Of a stretch of 6,566 nucleotides of DNA, positions 1 through 4,864 are shown in pieces. Every line of letters begins with the position of its first letter. The stretch's first letter is position 1. The DNA is from Bacteroidales bacterium. Its GTDB lineage: Bacteria; Bacteroidota; Bacteroidia; Bacteroidales; UBA10428. The stretch spans positions 1 to 6,566 of the forward strand of contig JAFGQQ010000399.1 in assembly GCA_016935595.1 (NCBI GenBank), read 5' to 3'. A program made the position numbers and the translations under genes. The notes below the pieces were generated by a model, which ran no database searches, was not told the DNA's origin, and saw only the letters and a program-made list of their open reading frames with translations.

Positions 1-207
1 TCAATTATTTTAGCAGATGAACCAACTGGTAATTTAGATTCAAAAACTTCGGCTGATATTATGAAACTACTTGACGAAATACAAACTAAAGGAAATACAA
101 TAATTCTGGTAACTCATGAAGAAGAAATCGCTTTGCATGCACATAGAATTATTAAATTAATTGATGGTCAAATTGAATCTGATAATCCTAACCCAAAATT
201 CAAGTAA
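1..207 (+). CDS. ABC transporter ATP-binding protein, C-terminal fragment (LolD/MacB/FtsE type)
   Basis: This is the last 68 codons of an ATPase subunit whose start lies left of the window; frame 1 is open from base 1 to the TAA at 205-207. In the visible part, residues 2-7 (IILADE) are the Walker B strand with its catalytic glutamate, followed directly by PTGNLDSKT, which holds the D-loop. VTHE at 37-40 contains the switch histidine (H39). The [11 protein letters not shown] wording is typical of the LolD/MacB/FtsE branch, whose members drive lipoprotein release, efflux or cell-division functions from the cytoplasmic face of the inner membrane. The short tail after the [11 protein letters not shown] segment is normal for this group, so the gene looks intact at its 3' end. 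Walker A and the signature motif are outside the window, and no permease partner is visible, so the substrate cannot be named. The adenosyltransferase gene starts 44 bases downstream on the same strand and may be co-transcribed. Confidence 0.9.
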   Translation, partial: SIILADEPTGNLDSKTSADIMKLLDEIQTKGNTIILVTHEEEIALHAHRIIKLIDGQIESDNPNPKFK

Positions 208-251
208 ACGTATATAGTTTTAAAAATTTCTTACTGTATTTTATATTTTTG

Positions 252-809
252 ATGAAAATTTATACCAAAACCGGAGATAAGGGTAAAACTTCGCTTATAG
301 GCGGAACAAGAGTATCTAAATCAAATATTCGTATTGAAGCATATGGTAGAATTGATGAATTAATTTCTTATATCGGATTAATAAGAGACCAGGAAATTAA
401 CAAGGAAATAAAAGACTCACTACTTAAAATCCAAGATCGTTTAATGGTATGTGCTGCCTTAACTGCTTCTGACAACACGAAAACTAACAGGGAGTTACCA
501 TGTATATGTAATAAAGACATTCAATTTCTTGAAAAAAAAATTGACAATTATAGCAACTCTCTCCCATTGCTTAATTCTTTTATTTTACCCGGAGGCAACA
601 CTGTAGTCTCATATTGTCATATTGCCCGAACCATTTGCAGAAAAGCAGAAAGAAATTATGTAAAACTTTCCAAAAAACAAAAAGCCAACAAAATGGTTTT
701 AATATTTTTAAATCGATTGTCAGATTATTTATTTGTATTGGCAAGGAAATTAACAATCGATTTGGGAGGTGTTGAAATTCAATGGAAACCTAAAGTTGGA
801 AATGAATAA
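252..809 (+). CDS. pduO: PduO-type cob(I)alamin adenosyltransferase (ATP:corrinoid adenosyltransferase)
   Basis: This enzyme transfers the 5'-deoxyadenosyl group of ATP to the Co(I) form of a corrinoid, making adenosylcobalamin in the cytoplasm. The 185-residue length is normal for the single-domain PduO/MMAB family, which forms trimers. Diagnostic motifs are all present: the N-terminal ATP-binding segment YTKTGDKGKTSL (4-15), AYGRIDEL (30-37) with its conserved acidic D35, ILPGG (111-115), the arginine-rich helix ARTICRKAER (125-134), and FLNRLSDYLFVLAR (152-165). I chose the ATG at 252 because the family begins M-K-I-Y-T; an in-frame TTG at 249 would add only one residue. No Shine-Dalgarno sequence is seen, which is usual in Bacteroidota. 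The gene lies 44 bases after the ABC ATPase and 57 bases before the DUF2795 gene. Its product probably serves methylmalonyl-CoA mutase or other B12 enzymes encoded elsewhere (inference). The symbol indicates the family only; this is not a pdu operon, and mmaB or cobO-type names are also in use. Confidence 0.95.
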   Translation: MKIYTKTGDKGKTSLIGGTRVSKSNIRIEAYGRIDELISYIGLIRDQEINKEIKDSLLKIQDRLMVCAALTASDNTKTNRELPCICNKDIQFLEKKIDNYSNSLPLLNSFILPGGNTVVSYCHIARTICRKAERNYVKLSKKQKANKMVLIFLNRLSDYLFVLARKLTIDLGGVEIQWKPKVGNE

Positions 810-825
810 AAAATTTTTATATTTG
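796..825 (+). promoter_or_regulatory. Probable Bacteroidota-type promoter for the DUF2795 gene
   Basis: TATATTTG at 818-825 matches the Bacteroidota -7 consensus TAnnTTTG exactly. A TTG at 796-798 lies 19 bases upstream, the expected place for the -33 element. The -33 element falls inside the last codons of the adenosyltransferase gene. Transcription would start around 831-834, giving a leader of about 35 bases before the ATG at 867. A small inverted repeat (AACTTT/AAAGTT, 828-840) overlaps the predicted start site; it may be chance in such AT-rich DNA. This suggests the small gene can be expressed separately from the genes before it. Confidence 0.6.
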
Positions 826-866
826 CGAACTTTTAAAGTTAATTTTAATTATTAAAAGACCGGGAT

Positions 867-1088
867 ATGTACTGGACACTAGAGCTGGCTTCTAAACTAG
901 AAGATGCACCTTGGCCTGCAACAAAGGATGAACTAATTGACTTTGCAATTAGATCGGGTGCTCCGTTAGAAGTAATTGAAAATCTTCAGGAGATAGAGGA
1001 TGAAGGAGAAATTTATGAGAGCATTGAGGACATTTGGCCCGATTATCCTAGTAAAGACGATTTCTTTTTTAATGAAGATGAATATTAA
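867..1088 (+). CDS. DUF2795 family small acidic protein
   Basis: This complete 73-residue protein begins MYWTLELASKLEDAPWPATK, which I recognise as the form of the DUF2795 family common in Bacteroidota. The molecular function of the family is not known. The protein has no signal peptide or membrane segment, so it should be cytoplasmic. It is very acidic: 22 Asp/Glu against 4 Lys/Arg. An N-terminal part (about 1-40) looks helical, with a WPATKDELIDFAIRSGAP stretch resembling a small helix-turn-helix-like fold. The second half is an acidic run (41-59) followed by a tail with three consecutive Phe and NEDEY at the end. Its own promoter appears to lie just upstream, and a strong hairpin starts within its stop codon. 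The ATG at 867 matches the N-terminus I recall for relatives. The link to the adenosyltransferase next door is positional only; no B12 role should be assumed. Confidence 0.88.
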   Translation: MYWTLELASKLEDAPWPATKDELIDFAIRSGAPLEVIENLQEIEDEGEIYESIEDIWPDYPSKDDFFFNEDEY

Positions 1089-1111
1089 TCCCGCCTGATT
1101 TTGGCGGGATT
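1087..1111. terminator. Hairpin between convergent genes, probable bidirectional terminator
   Basis: AATCCCGCC (1087-1095) and GGCGGGATT (1103-1111) form a perfect 9-bp stem with a 7-base loop TGATTTT. It starts inside the TAA of the DUF2795 gene and ends at the first base of the OstA-like gene's stop codon, so it fills the whole 22-base gap between the converging genes. It is strikingly GC-rich for this AT-rich DNA. The T-tracts after the stem are short and broken on both strands (TATTCCC on plus, AATATTC on minus), so how well it terminates without help is uncertain. A weaker alternative stem, GGGA (1106-1109) with TCCC (1115-1118), overlaps its right arm. Confidence 0.75.
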
Positions 1112-2643
1112 TATTCCCATCTGTAAATATCATATTTAGATATTGGCCTGTAATTTTCTAACCACTTAAATCCTTTTAGTTTCATTTCGTCTTCTCCAAC
1201 CTGATTTAAAGGTTTTAAATTTGCGGTAGGTTTTGTAATAAAATTGATTCTTTTAATTTTCCTGTCCTCAATATATAATTTTAAATTACTGCTTTCTACT
1301 TTATTCATTCCTATATAATCATCTTCTTCTTTTGGAAAATAAATGGTTTGGCCATTCCCATAAACATCAATTAAATATAGCTGGTTATTACGAAAATATC
1401 CAGTCATTTCCTTTCCCCGTATCTGGTCGTATTTTACCGAATCATTTTTTGAAGCTATAAATGCCGAACTTTCCATAAAAACATGATCGAACATATTATT
1501 AACTATATAGGCCTTCATAAATTCTGATGTTAATTGGTTTTCACCTGACCAAATAATAGGTTCCCTATGTAATTCAATAGTTGAATCTTTTTGAATATAT
1601 ACCATCGAATCACATTTGCCCTGGAGGTCATCCCTGTAAAATTTTACTTTATAATATGCTTTTAAAATGCGATTTTCGCCGGTACTATCGAAATCAGACC
1701 TTATTGTATCAGAATGTATAAAAATAGAATCCTGATCATTAATCAAAACTAACATTGCACTGTCTGTAATAACAAATTCCTCAGTTTTACTATTAAAATC
1801 CAATTTATTGCCTTTAGCAATTATATCGCGGCTAAAATCATATATTTCAACATTATTCCGACCATGACCTACAGAAGTCTTCTGGTTATAATATAGCAAA
1901 TCTCCATACACTATTTGTTTATCATTTTTAACAAAAGCATTTTGTTCGAATTGTGAAATACTGTCGATTGAGTTATACCATCCATATTCGCAGTAAATGT
2001 AATTTTCCTCGTTGGAGATGATTGTAGGACTTAAAAAATAAACTGTTTTGGTAGAGGAATTATACTTCAATGTATCTGACTCAATTTTATACTGGGGATC
2101 GATAACAACTACACTATCCTTAAAATAAAAAATTTTCCCGTTAGCAAAATAATTACCTCTTTTACTTCTTAAAATCGTTTCATTATTTTCAATTATGCCT
2201 CCATTGTAATAAATTCCATTCGACATACTTGTGTTATAATCAAGATAATCAGTATACAACACCATATCTTTATTAACAAGTTTTACGTTTTTTCTTGCTC
2301 TTGCTACATCAGTATTTCCATCGTACTTTAATGAATCGCAAGTTAAGTTTAATGAATCGCCCTGGACAATCTTAATATTACCAAAAGCCTCAAAATTATT
2401 AGCATTTTGATAAAAATATGCACTGTCACAATACATTATCGTAAAATGATGCTGCAATATTACATCACCAATTAATCTTCGCAAATCGGGATCAATATTT
2501 TTGTTATATTTTAATGAATTAGCCTGAACAATTTTTATCTTATTCTTTTTTTGCGAATAACTTTCTTGAATTGTTAAAATAAATAACAATAAAATAAATG
2601 CTTGAAGGTATAAATTTTGAAAAATGGAATGCTGCGATTTCAT
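1111..2643 (-). CDS. OstA/LptA-like periplasmic LPS-transport protein
   Basis: This 510-residue exported protein belongs to the OstA-like family of Bacteroidota, related to LptA and the N-terminal domain of LptD, which carry LPS across the periplasm on a beta-jellyroll groove. Residues 1 to about 30 form a signal peptide with hydrophobic core at 11-25 (LYLQAFILLLFILTI) and likely cleavage near SYS-Q. After it, a (C/S/G)D-x-L-x-Y type motif recurs at 72 (CDSAYFY), 102 (CDSLKYD), 131 (TDYLDYN), 189 (SDTLKYN), 247 (GDLLYYN) and 344 (CDSMVYI), alternating with strands such as FEAFGNIKIVQGDSL (84-98). This fits repeated beta-strand pairs of an OstA solenoid. The protein is much longer than E. coli LptA (about 185 residues) but lacks an obvious LptD-type outer-membrane barrel. 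It is the last gene of the minus-strand operon, starting 26 bases after the SurA gene, and ends in the shared terminator. LPS binding is inferred from the family. Confidence 0.85.
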   Translation of the reverse strand: MKSQHSIFQNLYLQAFILLLFILTIQESYSQKKNKIKIVQANSLKYNKNIDPDLRRLIGDVILQHHFTIMYCDSAYFYQNANNFEAFGNIKIVQGDSLNLTCDSLKYDGNTDVARARKNVKLVNKDMVLYTDYLDYNTSMSNGIYYNGGIIENNETILRSKRGNYFANGKIFYFKDSVVVIDPQYKIESDTLKYNSSTKTVYFLSPTIISNEENYIYCEYGWYNSIDSISQFEQNAFVKNDKQIVYGDLLYYNQKTSVGHGRNNVEIYDFSRDIIAKGNKLDFNSKTEEFVITDSAMLVLINDQDSIFIHSDTIRSDFDSTGENRILKAYYKVKFYRDDLQGKCDSMVYIQKDSTIELHREPIIWSGENQLTSEFMKAYIVNNMFDHVFMESSAFIASKNDSVKYDQIRGKEMTGYFRNNQLYLIDVYGNGQTIYFPKEEDDYIGMNKVESSNLKLYIEDRKIKRINFITKPTANLKPLNQVGEDEMKLKGFKWLENYRPISKYDIYRWE

Positions 2644-2669
2644 TATTCAAATATATTAATGGAATATAA

Positions 2670-4031
2670 TTATTCTTTTATCCAGCCAGGGCTGTTAAAA
2701 TCGCAATTTTTATATGTATCATCAATCTGAATAAAAGCTTGACTTTGTTTATCTTCAATCCAGTCTCTTATTATTTCCTGTTGCTTTTCTCCTTTTGCCA
2801 TATTCAGTATAAGATTGTAATCCTGGTCTAAATTAGCTTTATGAGGCACTGATTTTGAATTTAATTGGATAATTTTATATACTGTTTTACCTTGTTCGTT
2901 TATTGATTCATAGGGTTCCGAGATTTCTCCAACTTTTAAATCTTTAATTGCAAAATAATCAGCCCGGTTTATTTCATCAATTTTAAATTTCGAACTATTA
3001 GTCATGGGATTAACCATCAAACCTCCATTTTTACTGGATTTTTTATCTTCGGAGAATTTCTTTGCTGCATCGCTAAAAGATATTGAATCGAGACGTATCG
3101 CTCTTGAAATACTATCCAGGCGGTTCATAACATATATTCTATCTTTATAGGCGATTTTAGGTTTCATTAAAATATGCCTCACATTTATTCTTTCTTCCTC
3201 TTTTCCAATTAATTGAATAATGTGATACCCGTATTCAGTTTCAATAATATTTGAAATTCCTCCCTGTTTTAATTTTATTGCTGCTTTAGCAAATTCAGGA
3301 ACCAGTTCTTCACGGCTCACAAAGCCAAGCTCACCCCCATTACTTGCAGAACCAGGATCTTCAGAATATAGAATTGCTAAAGTAGAAAAGCTTTCCCCAT
3401 CAATTATCCTTTTTCTTAAATCTAATAATTTTTGCCTGACATCATAAATTGCTTCATCTGAAAAAGGCGGATTCAGCAGAATTTGCCTGATTTCAAGTTC
3501 CGATTCAACATAAGGTATACTATCTTTTGGTAAATTATTATAGTATTTCTTTACTTCCGAAGGGGTAACTTTTATATCTCCAAGAATCTCGCTTTGCATA
3601 GTCTGTGCCAATAATTGTTCTGCAATAAGGTCTCTTAAATCCTCTTTAATTTCTAACAAAGACTTATTATAATATTCTTCTAATTTCCTTTTTGAACCTA
3701 TCTGGTTAATAAAATATTTCAATCTTCGGTCTAATTCTGTTTCAATTTGAATAGGATTAACTTCAACACTATCAACTTTAGCCTGATGAACAAGCAGCTT
3801 CTGAATTAGGAGTTCTTCCAGAACCTCACAATAAATATCACCTTCTGTTAAATAACCCTGGGCTCTTATCTGGAGCACCTGATTCTCCAGTTCAGACTGT
3901 AAAACAATATCATTACCAATCACAGCTATAATCTGGTCAATTATTTTTTCTTGTGCATTTGTAATTGAAAAAATAACATTAACACAAAATAACAAGCAAT
4001 AAATCCTATTCGAATATTTTAAAATGCCCAT
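2670..4031 (-). CDS. surA: SurA-like periplasmic chaperone / peptidyl-prolyl cis-trans isomerase
   Basis: This 453-residue protein is a SurA homologue, close in length to E. coli SurA (428). Such proteins escort unfolded outer-membrane proteins through the periplasm. A signal peptide covers 1-26, cleaving after ITNA. The SurA N-terminal chaperone region follows, opening with IIAVIGNDIVLQSELENQV (34-52) and running to about 165. The first parvulin domain (about 178-277) is well conserved: EIRQILL, SEDPGSASNGGELGFVSR (223-240), LVPEFAKAA and YGYHIIQL (267-274). The second (about 283-390) starts VRHILMKP and keeps SEDKKSSKNGGLM, but is looser after that and ends with VYKIIQL. The ATG at 4029-4031 is the only Met able to include the whole signal peptide; it lies inside the 3' end of the lipoprotein gene (26-base overlap), implying translational coupling. 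Client proteins are unknown; the downstream OstA-like gene hints at a role in LPS-transporter assembly. Confidence 0.92.
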   Translation of the reverse strand: MGILKYSNRIYCLLFCVNVIFSITNAQEKIIDQIIAVIGNDIVLQSELENQVLQIRAQGYLTEGDIYCEVLEELLIQKLLVHQAKVDSVEVNPIQIETELDRRLKYFINQIGSKRKLEEYYNKSLLEIKEDLRDLIAEQLLAQTMQSEILGDIKVTPSEVKKYYNNLPKDSIPYVESELEIRQILLNPPFSDEAIYDVRQKLLDLRKRIIDGESFSTLAILYSEDPGSASNGGELGFVSREELVPEFAKAAIKLKQGGISNIIETEYGYHIIQLIGKEEERINVRHILMKPKIAYKDRIYVMNRLDSISRAIRLDSISFSDAAKKFSEDKKSSKNGGLMVNPMTNSSKFKIDEINRADYFAIKDLKVGEISEPYESINEQGKTVYKIIQLNSKSVPHKANLDQDYNLILNMAKGEKQQEIIRDWIEDKQSQAFIQIDDTYKNCDFNSPGWIKE

Positions 4032-4860
4032 AATTTAAAGCGTCATTATATATATTGGTTTCCAGCTCATTAATTAACTGCAGTTTTCTTTTATTTATTA
4101 TAATTTGCTTAATATTTTCTTTTACAAAGTTTAAAGGCGCTACTTCGCTTTTTAGCTTATACTCTCTTATATTAATGAAATAATAATAAGAGGAATCATT
4201 TGTTTCTATATATTTTCTTCTTCTTAAATAATTCTCTCTATCTGCTATATCGAATGGTATTTGGTTAATAATTTGATTAAATGAAATCCATTCTTCATTA
4301 AAATTATCATAACCCTTGGCAAATTCATAACAATAACTTTCGAGATTATCAAGGTCTTCTTTTGTGTCTGATTTATACCATTTTTTAACCTTGTCAATAT
4401 TTGGTGCAATGGCAGGAATTTTAATATAAAGTGCTTTAACAATATTATCTTCTAAAATGAAATTACCTGAATATAAATTATAATATTCCTGAATTTCGTC
4501 ATCAGCAACAGTGGTGTCTAAATTCTGTTTAATCCATTCTTGTTCATATTTATAAATTAATAAGGATGACCTGTAGTCTTCTAATTGATCTTCAACATCC
4601 TTTTGCTCAGGAGTCAGATTCAATTCGGCTTTTTCGAGTAAAATTTGCTTCCTTATCCATTTGTCAATATACGACATTACAATCTGAAGGCTGTCTTCAC
4701 GGGAAATCTCTTCATTAAAGAGGCCTTTTATATCGCTTTCAAATAAATATTTATCGAATACTTTTGCTACCGGTCTGTCGTCAGATTTTATGGTTTCATG
4801 GTTACATGAATTTATGAGCAGAAACATTAAAAAACAGTATGCAATAATGCGGTTAACCAT
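4006..4860 (-). CDS. Lipoprotein with SurA/PpiC-like scaffold, apparently without a catalytic parvulin loop
   Basis: This 284-residue protein begins with a lipoprotein signal: n-region arginine R4, hydrophobic stretch 5-16, and lipobox INSC with the acylated Cys at 19. The region 30-135 resembles the SurA N-terminal helical module: VAKVFDKYLFESDIKG (31-46), a long helix around YIDKWIRKQILLEKAEL (64-80), then DDEIQEYYNLYSGNF (120-134). After VKALYIKIP (141-149), where a parvulin domain would start, there is no NGG-x-LG loop and no YG(F/Y)H motif; only the final strand (YYYFINIREYKL, 225-236) and the following helix resemble the end of such a domain. I infer a chaperone-like or structural partner that has lost isomerase activity. 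It starts 4 bases after the upstream isomerase gene and overlaps the surA-like gene by 26 bases. No clear K-D/E-D/E surface-export signal follows the Cys, so a periplasm-facing anchor is likely. Relatives are often labelled peptidyl-prolyl isomerase or hypothetical protein. Confidence 0.8.
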   Translation of the reverse strand: MVNRIIAYCFLMFLLINSCNHETIKSDDRPVAKVFDKYLFESDIKGLFNEEISREDSLQIVMSYIDKWIRKQILLEKAELNLTPEQKDVEDQLEDYRSSLLIYKYEQEWIKQNLDTTVADDEIQEYYNLYSGNFILEDNIVKALYIKIPAIAPNIDKVKKWYKSDTKEDLDNLESYCYEFAKGYDNFNEEWISFNQIINQIPFDIADRENYLRRRKYIETNDSSYYYFINIREYKLKSEVAPLNFVKENIKQIIINKRKLQLINELETNIYNDALNYGHFKIFE

Positions 4861-4864
4861 TCAA

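Noticed and set aside
244..251. TATTTTTG, an exact TAnnTTTG match just before the adenosyltransferase ATG
   Set aside because: Transcription from it would start after the ATG at 252, and no TTG element sits at the right distance upstream. Chance match in AT-rich DNA.
249..251. TTG as an alternative start for the adenosyltransferase
   Set aside because: The ATG directly after it gives the family's usual N-terminus (MKIYTKTGD); the TTG would add one residue only.
532..540. Run of nine A within the adenosyltransferase gene as a frameshift or slippage site
   Set aside because: The frame continues correctly on both sides, with family motifs before and after, and no alternative product is evident.
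2644..2669. 26-base gap between the SurA-like and OstA-like genes as a possible promoter or terminator
   Set aside because: On the minus strand it shows no TAnnTTTG element and no GC-rich hairpin; it reads as an intra-operon spacer.
4245..4442. 65-codon minus-strand open frame
   Set aside because: It lies wholly inside the lipoprotein gene in another frame, and its translation is low-complexity with no family resemblance.
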